Of a DNA stretch of 64,000 nucleotides, positions 16,904 to 25,349 are shown piece by piece (position 1 is the first letter of the stretch; every line of letters begins with the position of its first letter). The DNA comes from Catenibacterium mitsuokai (GTDB taxonomy: Bacteria > Bacillota_I > Bacilli_A > Erysipelotrichales > Coprobacillaceae). The notes beneath the pieces were generated by a model. That model was not told where the DNA came from. It worked only from the letters and a program-made list of their open reading frames with translations, and ran no database searches. Location of the stretch: assembly GCF_025148785.1 (NCBI RefSeq), contig NZ_CP102271.1:710001-774000 (forward strand). Direction: 5' to 3'. The position numbers were made by a program, and so were the translations under genes.

Positions 16904-19828
16904 ATGGAAATGAACAATGAATGGGTCAAAGACCCAAAGGTATTTAATATCAATCGTGAAAAGGCACATGCCTCAATACATCGCTATGCCTCTCTAGAGG
17001 AGATGCATACAAATAAGAGTAGTTATATCTATTCTTTAAATGGTAAATGGAAATTTCATTATGCTAATGGGTTTAATCAATTAATTAAAGATTTTTCTAA
17101 CAAGGATTACAACAGTGATAACTGGGATGAAATCAATGTTCCTGGACATATTCAGTTACAGGGATATGGAACACCTATGTATGTCAATCAGATCTATCCT
17201 TGGTCTGCCACAGAACAAATCATACCAGGAGAAATCCCAGAACATAATCCAATTGGCAGCTATATTACATATTTTGATAGTTCAGTTATTAAAGATGACA
17301 CAGATGTTTATATTAATTTTAACGGTGTAGAATCCGCAATGGCTTTATGGGTTAATGGAACTTTTGTAGGCTATAGTGAAGATACTTTTACACCATCACG
17401 CTTTAATATTACTTCTTTAATAGAGGAAGGAAACAACAAGATTACAGTGAATGTGTATCGCTTTAGTAGCGGAAGCTGGCTGGAGGACCAGGATTTCTGG
17501 CGTTTCTCAGGAATATTTAGAGATGTAGAACTAGAAATGGTACCTCGTACACACTTGGAAGATGTAAAGATACTTACACATTTGAATGATACATATGATC
17601 ATGCTGTCGTAGAAGTGAATCCAACTGTTATTCATCCTACAAAGGTTATTTATACTTTAAAATATAATGATGAAATTATTTCGAGTCAAATAAAAGAGGA
17701 TAGTACATCACTTCAATTTGAATTAGATCATCCTCATTTATGGTCTGCAGAAAAACCACACCTTTATACATTGATTATTGAAGTGATGGATGAAGAAGGT
17801 TTAGTAGAATGTATAAGCCAGCAGGTCGGTGTGAGAGAATTTAAAATCATAAATAGTATTATGTGTATCAATAGGCAGAGAATCATCTTCCACGGTGTTA
17901 ATAGACATGAATTTTCTGCTTATACAGGTAGACATGTATCTTATGAAGAAACAAAACAGGATATCTTAAATATGAAGGCACACAATATCAATGCATTGCG
18001 TACATCACACTATCCTAATCAATCTTTCGTCTATGATCTATGTGATGAATATGGACTTTATGTCATTGATGAAGTGAACCTAGAAACACATGGTACATGG
18101 AGTGAGTACTTTGACAAGGAACATATTATTCCTGATAATAAGCCTGAATGGTTAGATATTATTCTAGATCGTGCAAATTCAATGTATGAAAGAGATAAGA
18201 ATCATCCTTCTATTATTATATGGTCTTTAGGTAATGAATCTCACGGAGGTAAGAATCTCTATGAAATGTCTCAATTCTTAAGAAACAAAGACCAATCACG
18301 TGTCATTCATTATGAAGGTATCTTCCACGATCGTTCTTACAATGAGACAAGTGATATTGAAAGTCAGATGTATACATATGTGAAAGATATAGAAAAGTAC
18401 TTAACTACACATCAGGACAAACCGTTCATTCTATGTGAATATGCACACTCAATGGGTAATAGTAATGGTGCTTTATTTAAGTATATTGATTTAGAAAAGA
18501 AATATCCTCTTTATCAGGGAGGTTTTATCTGGGATTATATCGATCAGGCACTATATCATGATGGAAAACTCTGTTATGGAGGAGATTTTAAAGAAAGACC
18601 AAGTGATTTTGATTTCTGTGGCGATGGATTAGTCTTTGCGAATCGTAAGAATACTCCTAAGATGCAGGAAGTAAAGTATTGTTATCAATATGTAGATTTC
18701 ACAATCAATGAACAGGAAATCAAATTAGATAATAGATACTTATTTACTGATTTGAATGAATACACTTTACAGATTGATTTGTTATGTGACGGCTATGTCA
18801 TTCAATCACAGAATGTTATTGTTGCATGTGCACCACAATACACAACTACAATCAAGAATCCTTTTGTGGTTGAAGAAGATAAAGAATATGCATTGAATAT
18901 CTATTTAAAGAAAGATAATCAAGTGTATGCATATGAACAGTATATTTATAACTATGAACCTCAAACAGTAAAGAATTCTTCTTTACCAGTTAAAGTGGTA
19001 GAAGACTATTTGAATGTTGGTGTAGTAGGGAAGGACTTCAATGTCATTTTCTCAAAACAGAAGGGATTAGTGTCTTATCGTTATCATCAAGAAGAATACA
19101 TTCGTGTGCCTGTAAAACCAAACTTCTTTAGAGCTTCTACAAATAATGATGTGGAAAATAAATATGGCTATCGCTATGGGGAATGGTTAACTGCAAGTTT
19201 ATATGCTAAATGTCAATTTGTGAGAGTAGTTAAAGAAGAAACATCATGCAAGATTGAATATACATATGATTTACCTCGTTTACGAGATGAACTACTTTAT
19301 CTTACATATACTGTATATGGTGATGGAAAAGTAGAAGTAGATATGTCTTATCAGCCTCTTGCGTCCAATATTGAAATGCCTGCATTCGGCCTATTATTCC
19401 AGTTATATAAGGATATGGAGCATGTCTCATATTATGGATTTGGTCCAGAAGAAAACTATATAGATAGAAATAAAGGGGCAATGCTTGGAAGATATGATTA
19501 TAATGTCACAGACAACTGTACACCTTATCTCTACCCACAGGAATGTGGCAATAGAACACATGTTAAGGAAGTATTGATTCATGGTGAAAATAAGGTATTA
19601 TTATTAGAGGGCGATGATTTTGAAATGTCAGCTTTACATTACACACCTTATGAATTAGAAAATGCACGTCATCATGATGAATTACCTGAAGCATATCAGA
19701 CAGTATTATGTATTAATGAGAAGCAGATGGGTGTTGCAGGAGATGATACATGGGGTGCTAAGACACATGAAGAATTCTTATTAGATAAGAATAAGCATCA
19801 TCTACACTTTGCATTTAAAGGAGAATAA
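16904..19828 (+). CDS. lacZ: Beta-galactosidase, glycoside hydrolase family 2 (LacZ type)
   Basis: Hydrolyses lactose to glucose and galactose in the cytosol. The 974-aa protein has the LacZ domain order: jelly-roll sugar-binding domain, immunoglobulin-like domains, TIM barrel, and a C-terminal small-chain domain (YYGFGPEENYIDR). The acid/base glutamate is about E445 in WSLGNESHGG and the nucleophile about E512 in CEYAHSMGNS; GVNRHEF is the conserved barrel entry. Start at 16904 is preceded by TTGGAGG. Read with the downstream histidine phosphatase (4-bp gap). Confidence 0.95.
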   Translation: MEMNNEWVKDPKVFNINREKAHASIHRYASLEEMHTNKSSYIYSLNGKWKFHYANGFNQLIKDFSNKDYNSDNWDEINVPGHIQLQGYGTPMYVNQIYPWSATEQIIPGEIPEHNPIGSYITYFDSSVIKDDTDVYINFNGVESAMALWVNGTFVGYSEDTFTPSRFNITSLIEEGNNKITVNVYRFSSGSWLEDQDFWRFSGIFRDVELEMVPRTHLEDVKILTHLNDTYDHAVVEVNPTVIHPTKVIYTLKYNDEIISSQIKEDSTSLQFELDHPHLWSAEKPHLYTLIIEVMDEEGLVECISQQVGVREFKIINSIMCINRQRIIFHGVNRHEFSAYTGRHVSYEETKQDILNMKAHNINALRTSHYPNQSFVYDLCDEYGLYVIDEVNLETHGTWSEYFDKEHIIPDNKPEWLDIILDRANSMYERDKNHPSIIIWSLGNESHGGKNLYEMSQFLRNKDQSRVIHYEGIFHDRSYNETSDIESQMYTYVKDIEKYLTTHQDKPFILCEYAHSMGNSNGALFKYIDLEKKYPLYQGGFIWDYIDQALYHDGKLCYGGDFKERPSDFDFCGDGLVFANRKNTPKMQEVKYCYQYVDFTINEQEIKLDNRYLFTDLNEYTLQIDLLCDGYVIQSQNVIVACAPQYTTTIKNPFVVEEDKEYALNIYLKKDNQVYAYEQYIYNYEPQTVKNSSLPVKVVEDYLNVGVVGKDFNVIFSKQKGLVSYRYHQEEYIRVPVKPNFFRASTNNDVENKYGYRYGEWLTASLYAKCQFVRVVKEETSCKIEYTYDLPRLRDELLYLTYTVYGDGKVEVDMSYQPLASNIEMPAFGLLFQLYKDMEHVSYYGFGPEENYIDRNKGAMLGRYDYNVTDNCTPYLYPQECGNRTHVKEVLIHGENKVLLLEGDDFEMSALHYTPYELENARHHDELPEAYQTVLCINEKQMGVAGDDTWGAKTHEEFLLDKNKHHLHFAFKGE

Positions 19829-19831
19829 TCA

Positions 19832-20422
19832 ATGAAGTTTATATTTGTAAGACATGGTAAAACACACTTTAATGAAATCAATTTAACACAGGGATGGTGT
19901 GATTCACCTTTATCAAAATTAGGCGTTAAACAGGTAGAAAACATGTCTCTGCAATTAAAGGACTATAGTATAAACAAGGCTTATACATCACCACTTGGAA
20001 GAGCGGTAGAAACATCAGAGATAATACTTCAAAGTCATAGTATTGCACCTATTTATGACAAACGTTTAAAAGAAGTGAATTTTGGAATCTTAGAAGGTAT
20101 TAACACATTATTTGTTAAAGAATTGCGTATAGATGCACCTAATTGGATGGATACGCTCGAAATGGATTATCGACCATATGAGGGAGAAGATCTCCATGAT
20201 GTGATTAATAAACATATAGAATCCATTAATGACATCATTGCATCAAGTAAAGAAGATGATACAGTACTTATTGTTGGACATGGCTGTTCACTTTATGGAT
20301 TAGTTAAAACACTTATGCCTCATGATGAACGTTTAAGATTTCCAGATAATGCGACAGCAATCATAGTGGATTATAAAGAAGGACATTATTCACTCGATAC
20401 TATTCTAAATGCCGTCTATTAA
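19832..20422 (+). CDS. Histidine phosphatase family protein
   Basis: A 196-aa branch-1 histidine phosphatase (phosphoglycerate mutase-like). The phosphohistidine motif is VRHGKTHFNE at residues 6-15; the second catalytic histidine is in IVGHGCSL; the Arg in SPLGRAVETSEI binds phosphate. Such proteins dephosphorylate sugar phosphates or small metabolites. Co-transcription with lacZ suggests a sugar phosphate substrate, but the sequence does not show which. AAAGGAG precedes the ATG. Confidence 0.88.
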   Translation: MKFIFVRHGKTHFNEINLTQGWCDSPLSKLGVKQVENMSLQLKDYSINKAYTSPLGRAVETSEIILQSHSIAPIYDKRLKEVNFGILEGINTLFVKELRIDAPNWMDTLEMDYRPYEGEDLHDVINKHIESINDIIASSKEDDTVLIVGHGCSLYGLVKTLMPHDERLRFPDNATAIIVDYKEGHYSLDTILNAVY

Positions 20423-20463
20423 GTAACATTTCAAGTCATCCTATTATAATAATAAGGAGACAA

Positions 20464-20640
20464 CGTCAACTACCCACGACCTAAAGGTCATGGGCTTGTA
20501 ACTGCCCAGTCGTAATAACGGTTTACACCTCCGACCTTTAACCCCAATAAATATCGCTATCTAAAGTGGCGTTACATCGTAGGGTGGCTGACAGCACCCT
20601 TTGTAGCAGAGTTTACTCTGTTACAACTGTATTAGGTACT
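20464..20640 (-). ncRNA. Probable omega-RNA (right-end RNA) of TnpB
   Basis: The tnpB 3' end and the 150 bp behind it fold, on the minus strand, into several hairpins: GTAACAGAG/CTCTGCTAC over the stop codon (20603-20624), AGGGTG/CACCCT with an 8-nt loop (20581-20600) and the terminal CCCATGACC/GGTCGTGGG (20473-20494). In known TnpB systems this transcript continues past the element end into a guide; here that would read from about 20463 downward. Ends are inferred. Confidence 0.55.
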
Positions 20641-21752
20641 TGGCTATCTGCAAGATAATTTATTCCCATACGATACAGATTCATAGCTCCAATGCGGTCA
20701 TCATTAGATTTATAACCACATTTTTTGCAAGTAAACAGATGTATCTTCTTATTGCGGTTAGACTTTTCAACATGTCCACAGCAAGGGCAGCACTGGCTTG
20801 TATAGCGAGGGTCTACCTTAATAACAGAAGATTGATTCTGTTTTGCTTTGTAGATCAGTTTCTGCTCAAGGTCATAGAAAGACCATGATACAGAAACATA
20901 ACGATCTTTTGTTTTAACACGTTCTGTAGCATTGCGAATACCTGATAAATCTTCCAATACAAAGAGAGTGTGCTTTGGGTTGTTTTCAACGAGTGCCTTC
21001 GATACCTGATGGTTAATATCCTGCATCCAACGGTTTTCTCGCTGACCGATAGCTTTTAGTCTTCGTCTTGAGGATGGCGTATGTCGCATTTGGAGTTCCT
21101 TACGAAGCTTGGAATAGTTAGCACGTTTCTGTTTAATAGCTTTACCACTCACAAATCCAGACTTATGTTTGCTGTCATAAGTTGCAACAACAAAGTTAAT
21201 ACCTCTGTCTATACCCATAACGTTACAGATGTCAGAAATATTACTTTCTTCAACCTCATAAGTAACTGGTATATGCAGATAGTATTTACCATGTTTATTT
21301 ACGAGTTTCGCAGTACCAAACTTATAAATCGTATGATCGAAATACTTAGACATTCCATCTGCAAAATAAGATAATTTCACACGACCATTAAGCGTATTGA
21401 TTGAAAAACGATTTTGTGTTAAGGAATAATCTCTGTTCCAAACCAGGTCGTACTGAGGCTTTTTGAACGATGGTTTAATCCACTCATTCTGATTTTCAAG
21501 AATGGTCTTATATCTGGCGATAACAGTCTTCAAAACAGACTGAGCCATCTGCGATTTAAGGTTAAACTTTTCTCGTAAAGTAGAATACAAAGCTTTATTA
21601 AGTGAAAACTGCTTTAAGTCATGAGTGCGGAATACATAGTCTGAAACATAATTACAGGCATTACGATAAACAGACATTGTTTCATCAAGCAAAAACTTAT
21701 CTGTTTCAGCTGCGATTATTTGAATTTTAGCTGTAATAGTCATCTGTTCCAT
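20613..21752 (-). CDS. tnpB: TnpB RNA-guided nuclease of IS200/IS605 type
   Basis: A 379-aa TnpB. The RuvC triad looks complete: D182 in MGIDRGIN, E267 in LEDLSGIR and D352 in NDDRIGAMN. A zinc ribbon lies between the second and third motifs (C322-C325 and C342-C345). The family cuts DNA beside a short motif, guided by the element's own RNA, and so favours element retention. ATAGATGTACTCC gives a reverse-strand GGAGT ribosome-binding site. With TnpA dead, this element cannot move by itself but may still cut. Confidence 0.92.
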   Translation of the reverse strand: MEQMTITAKIQIIAAETDKFLLDETMSVYRNACNYVSDYVFRTHDLKQFSLNKALYSTLREKFNLKSQMAQSVLKTVIARYKTILENQNEWIKPSFKKPQYDLVWNRDYSLTQNRFSINTLNGRVKLSYFADGMSKYFDHTIYKFGTAKLVNKHGKYYLHIPVTYEVEESNISDICNVMGIDRGINFVVATYDSKHKSGFVSGKAIKQKRANYSKLRKELQMRHTPSSRRRLKAIGQRENRWMQDINHQVSKALVENNPKHTLFVLEDLSGIRNATERVKTKDRYVSVSWSFYDLEQKLIYKAKQNQSSVIKVDPRYTSQCCPCCGHVEKSNRNKKIHLFTCKKCGYKSNDDRIGAMNLYRMGINYLADSQVPNTVVTE

Positions 21753-21830
21753 AGATGTACTCCTTTCATAGATATTTCACTATATATTATATCTAATTTA
21801 TAGAGAAACATCTATATTTTGAGGTGAACT

Positions 21831-22221
21831 GTGGATAGTAGATACAATCGTCATAACAGACGAAAATACAGCCTTAAAGTACATATAGTTCTAGTAACCA
21901 AATACCGTAAACAACTACTAAAAGGCTCTATTGCTGATGATGTTAAACAAGAGATTCTCGATATAACTAATACTCACGCTACGAAATTATTGCGATAAAA
22001 ACTGACAAAGACCATATACATTTCTTATTAAGTTACGATACAGCAGATAGAGTTTGAATTGTAAAGCAGGAAACAACATACCACTTATGGCAAAAGTATA
22101 GTTCGGTCTTATCAAAACAGTATTGGAAGGAAAAATATTTTGGTCAGATGGTTATTTTGCTTGTAGCATTGGAGAAGTGTCATCAGCAACTATACAAAAA
22201 TATATTGAAAGTCAGGGATAA
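21831..22221 (+). pseudogene. tnpA: Y1 transposase TnpA, degraded
   Basis: A GTG start with GAGGTGAA upstream opens a frame reading DSRYNRHNRRKYSLKVHIVLVTKYRK, the TnpA N-terminus. It breaks after THATKLL by a frame change (expected HGYEIIAIKTDKDHIHFLL continues in another frame, with the HUH histidines kept), then a TGA after TADRV and a further frame change before YFACSIGEVSSATIQKYIESQG, which holds the catalytic-tyrosine helix. At least three lesions; not functional. Native transposase length would be about 130-135 aa. Confidence 0.85.
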
Positions 22222-22298
22222 TAGATACGATTTACGAGGCTCCTCCCACCACCTATTGGCAGTGGGTTACCGCCTATGACAAACGAAAGGATTTATTT

Positions 22299-23510
22299 AT
22301 GAAGTACGATTTTACAACAATCATTGATAGAAAAGGAAAAGATGCCATGGCCTTGGATGCAGTAGGATCTCAAAAAGGTCATGTCAAGAAACCTACTTTC
22401 CCTAAAGAAGGTTTTAGTATTATTCCAATGTGGGTGGCTGATATGAATTTTGCGACAGCACCAAGTGTAATGGATGCTCTCAATAAACGTATCGCACATC
22501 CGCTATTTGGTTATTTCTATCCATCTGATGATTATTATGAAGCCATCATGTATTGGCAGAAGACAAGAAACAATATTCATGATTTAAAGAAAGAGTATAT
22601 TGGTTACGAGAATGGTGTTTTAGGATGTCTAGCAAGTGCCATTCATGCCTTTACAAAGCCGGGAGACAAGATTCTCTTCCATAGTCCTACTTATGTAGGA
22701 TTTTCCACTGTATTAAATGATACAGACCGAGTGGCTGAATTAAGTCCTCTTGTAAAGGATGAAGAGGGCATGTGGCGCATGGATTATCAAGACATGGACA
22801 AGCGTATCAAAGACAATAACATTCGCTTAGCAGTTCTCTGTTCTCCTCATAATCCATGTGGACGTGTGTGGGAAAAAGAAGAACTTGAACAGGCAATGAA
22901 TGTTTTCAAAGAAAATGATGTCATTGTCGTATCAGATGAAATATGGTCAGACATTGTATTTACGGGGTATAAGCATATTCCTACTTATAGTATTAGTGAA
23001 GATGCTAAAAGACGCACAATCTCTATTTATGCACCAAGTAAGACATTTAACTTAGCAGGACTTATTGGCAGCTATCATATTATTTGTGATGACTATTTAA
23101 GAGAACAGCTCAACAAAGTAGCCACTGCAACACATTACAATAGTATGAACGTTTTATCCATGCATGCTTTAATAGGTGCCTATCGTGAAGAATCTATTGA
23201 ATGGGTGAATGAATTAAATCAGGTACTTGAACAGAATATGAAATATACCTATAACTTTATTAAAAATTATGTAGAAGGTATTGAAGTATCTCAAACGCAG
23301 GGGACTTATATGGTGTTCCTACATTGTGAAGACTACTGTCTAAAGAATCATCTGACTATTGATGAACTTATTCAAAAAGGATGGGATGTAGGTGTAGACT
23401 GGCAAAGTGGTGTTCAGTTCCATGATCCATGGGGTATAAGACTCAACATTGCATTACCACATGCATTATTACAGGAAGCTATGCAAAGATTAAAAGAATA
23501 CGTATTCTAA
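22299..23510 (+). CDS. MalY/PatB-family aminotransferase (cystathionine beta-lyase type)
   Basis: A 403-aa fold-type I PLP enzyme. The lysine that binds PLP is about K248 in APSKTFNLAGL; PMWVADMNF near the N-terminus, SPHNPCGRVW and the C-terminal WGIRLNIALP are MalY/PatB hallmarks. Family members split cystathionine or cysteine C-S bonds; E. coli MalY also modulates the maltose regulator. Which applies here is not visible. AAAGGA precedes the ATG. It sits just after the IS605-type element, whose insertion may have replaced its promoter region, and is followed by its own terminator. Confidence 0.9.
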   Translation: MKYDFTTIIDRKGKDAMALDAVGSQKGHVKKPTFPKEGFSIIPMWVADMNFATAPSVMDALNKRIAHPLFGYFYPSDDYYEAIMYWQKTRNNIHDLKKEYIGYENGVLGCLASAIHAFTKPGDKILFHSPTYVGFSTVLNDTDRVAELSPLVKDEEGMWRMDYQDMDKRIKDNNIRLAVLCSPHNPCGRVWEKEELEQAMNVFKENDVIVVSDEIWSDIVFTGYKHIPTYSISEDAKRRTISIYAPSKTFNLAGLIGSYHIICDDYLREQLNKVATATHYNSMNVLSMHALIGAYREESIEWVNELNQVLEQNMKYTYNFIKNYVEGIEVSQTQGTYMVFLHCEDYCLKNHLTIDELIQKGWDVGVDWQSGVQFHDPWGIRLNIALPHALLQEAMQRLKEYVF

Positions 23511-23513
23511 CAC

Positions 23514-23543
23514 GAAAAGGACAGCCTCTCGGCTGTCCTTTAA
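23514..23543 (+). terminator. Terminator of the MalY/PatB gene
   Basis: AAAGGACAGCC TCTC GGCTGTCCTTT. Confidence 0.85.
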
Positions 23544-23552
23544 TAATAGGTA

Positions 23553-23580
23553 AAAAAACAGACACAAACGTGTCTGTTGA
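23553..23580 (-). terminator. Terminator of the second tRNA cluster
   Basis: AACAGACACG/TGTGTCTGTT stem and a T-run on the minus strand, closely related to the one at 805-835. Confidence 0.8.
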
Positions 23581-23590
23581 TTTTTATAAA

Positions 23591-23666
23591 TGGTGGAGCC
23601 TAGGAGGATCGAACTCCTGACCTCCTGCGTGCAAAGCAGGCGCTCTCCCAGCTGAGCTAAGGCCCC
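23591..23666 (-). tRNA. tRNA-Ala (TGC)
   Basis: Identical in sequence to the tRNA-Ala at 845-920, CCA encoded. Last gene of the second cluster. Confidence 0.97.
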
Positions 23667-23684
23667 AAAGGTTTTAAATAAACA

Positions 23685-23761
<77 letters not shown>

Positions 23762-23781
23762 ATGTTTAACAGTTTTAGAAA

Positions 23782-23858
<77 letters not shown>

Positions 23859-23877
23859 ATTTCGTGACTGCTCACCT

Positions 23878-23906
23878 ATAATACCATGTATAAATACACT
23901 CGTCAA
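23878..23906 (-). promoter_or_regulatory. Promoter of the second tRNA cluster
   Basis: Minus strand TTGACG (23901-23906), 17-bp spacer, TATTAT (23878-23883), matching the promoter of the first cluster. Confidence 0.85.
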
Positions 23907-23970
23907 CAAAAAAATAAATAAAATTAAACTAAAATTAAACCCTCAATTGTAAAATGAAACTGGAATTAAG

Positions 23971-24008
23971 GAATTGGGATAAAGGGGCATGCCCCTTTAT
24001 CCCAATTC
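23971..24008. repeat. 38-bp perfect palindrome in the left end of IS copy 1
   Basis: GAATTGGGATAAAGGGG meets its exact complement around a central CATG. A GC-rich patch including GCGGCCGC follows (24011-24018). It may form a cruciform or an RNA hairpin that blocks read-in to the transposase. Confidence 0.9.
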
Positions 24009-24100
24009 GCGCGGCCGCAGGCCCCTATTTTCAATTTTTGTATAAAAAAAGTCCATAGAAATCGTATTATATAGTTACCACACTTTATAAGGAGATTTCT

Positions 24101-25237
24101 ATGAACAGCATTAATATATCACAAAAAGCAAAAAATAAACACCTTAATTTTTCTCATTATGAATTCATCATCAATTCTTTGATTCAGTTCAATGCTTCCC
24201 ATCCTGGTAAGCGTAACATTGGTAAGACTCAATTCATTAAAGAGTTAGCTTCTACTGTAGGTACTACTGTCTCTAATATATATTCTATCATCAAGGATGC
24301 CACTATCTCTGTTAGAGATTACAATCTCAAGGTTCATTATGAACTTTCTGCCATGGCTGCATTTGAAAAGAGATCCAAGAATCATAAGATTCCAAATAAC
24401 TCTAAATTTGAAAAATCAAAAGAGTTCATCTCTCTTGTCGAACAGGAAGTAAAATCAAATAGATTATCCTCTATTGATGAGACCATAAACTATTTAAAGC
24501 TTCATCAGCCAGATATTATAAAGAATATGGTGACTGTGTCTACTAAAACATTTTACAGCTATGTCCACCAGGGAAGAACATCCATCAAACCTATTGATCT
24601 TCCACGCATGGTCAGAAGAAAGACAAAGAAGAACTGGAAGTCATACATTCCAAAAAGACAGAAAGGCACTTCCATTACCGAAAGGCCTGAATATATCAAG
24701 GACAGAGAAGAATTCGGACACTGGGAAGGTGATCTAGTTACTGGACCTAGAGATGGACAGAATGGTGCATATCTTACTCTGATTGAAAGAAAGACACGCT
24801 TCTATTATATGATTCCTATCTCTGCCAAATCTTCAAAGCAGGTCTATATGCAGATAAACAAGCTTCATAAGTTCTATGGTGATAGCTTTAAGGATATCTT
24901 TAAATCAATCACCTTTGATAACGGTAGTGAGTTTTCTAGGTGGAAGGATATAGAACAGAAGCCAAAATCAAAAGAGAAAAGAACCACTGTCTATTTTGGT
25001 AGACCCTATCATTCATGTGACAGAGCCTCAAATGAGAACTGCAATGGACTTATAAGATATTTCATTAAGAAAGGAACTGATATTAATACAATTGATAAGG
25101 AGACAACTATTGATATAAACAATAAAATAAACCAGAAGAAAAGAAAGATACTTGGATATCTTTCTTCTGAAGAACTATTTCTTAACGAACTAGCTAAACT
25201 TAATGTAACTGGTAATACTATTTTCTATAAAAACTAA
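24101..25237 (+). CDS. IS30-family transposase, copy 1
   Basis: A 378-aa transposase whose DDE core is intact: D in FGHWEGDLVTG, D in SITFDNGSEF and E in RASNENCNGLIRYF, with the IS30 spacing and the KKGTDINTID tail. The N-terminal 110 residues should bind the inverted repeats (two predicted helix-turn-helix segments, including FIKELASTVGTTVSNIYSII). AAGGAG precedes the ATG. It differs from copy 2 at about 20 positions in the first 155 residues but at only about 4 in the rest. Confidence 0.93.
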   Translation: MNSINISQKAKNKHLNFSHYEFIINSLIQFNASHPGKRNIGKTQFIKELASTVGTTVSNIYSIIKDATISVRDYNLKVHYELSAMAAFEKRSKNHKIPNNSKFEKSKEFISLVEQEVKSNRLSSIDETINYLKLHQPDIIKNMVTVSTKTFYSYVHQGRTSIKPIDLPRMVRRKTKKNWKSYIPKRQKGTSITERPEYIKDREEFGHWEGDLVTGPRDGQNGAYLTLIERKTRFYYMIPISAKSSKQVYMQINKLHKFYGDSFKDIFKSITFDNGSEFSRWKDIEQKPKSKEKRTTVYFGRPYHSCDRASNENCNGLIRYFIKKGTDINTIDKETTIDINNKINQKKRKILGYLSSEELFLNELAKLNVTGNTIFYKN

Positions 25238-25307
25238 CTTATCTTCTTATTTCCAGTTTCTGCTTGCAATTCGGGACTAAAATTAAACTCTGAATTAAAC
25301 TATAAAT

Positions 25308-25341
25308 AAATAAATAAAGCCCCATTATTCTAAGGGACTTT
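25308..25341 (-). terminator. Terminator of the PPi-type phosphofructokinase gene
   Basis: On the minus strand AAAGTCCC and GGGGCTTT pair (loop about 10 nt), then TTTATTTATT. Confidence 0.65.
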
Positions 25342-25349
25342 ATTCGTTC

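Larger units (their letters stand above)
20464..22262 (-). mobile_element. IS200/IS605-type element with intact tnpB and broken tnpA
   Basis: tnpB (minus) and a tnpA pseudogene (plus) are divergent. The tnpB-side end carries a CCCACGACCTAAAGGTCATGGG hairpin region (20473-20494) and the tnpA-side end a CCCAC/GTGGG hairpin (about 22236-22255), the subterminal hairpins expected for this family. Boundaries are approximate: these elements make no target duplication and have no inverted repeats. It lies between the lacZ operon and malY. Confidence 0.85.
23941..25275 (+). mobile_element. IS30-type insertion sequence, copy 1 (1335 bp)
   Basis: Imperfect terminal inverted repeats (CCTCAATTG..GAAACTGGAA at the left, CCCGAATTG..GAAACTGGAA inverted at the right) enclose one transposase gene. 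A 13-bp direct repeat ACTAAAATTAAAC flanks it (23928-23940 and 25276-25288). It inserted behind the second tRNA promoter. Copy 2 of the same element is at 26669-28004. Confidence 0.92.
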
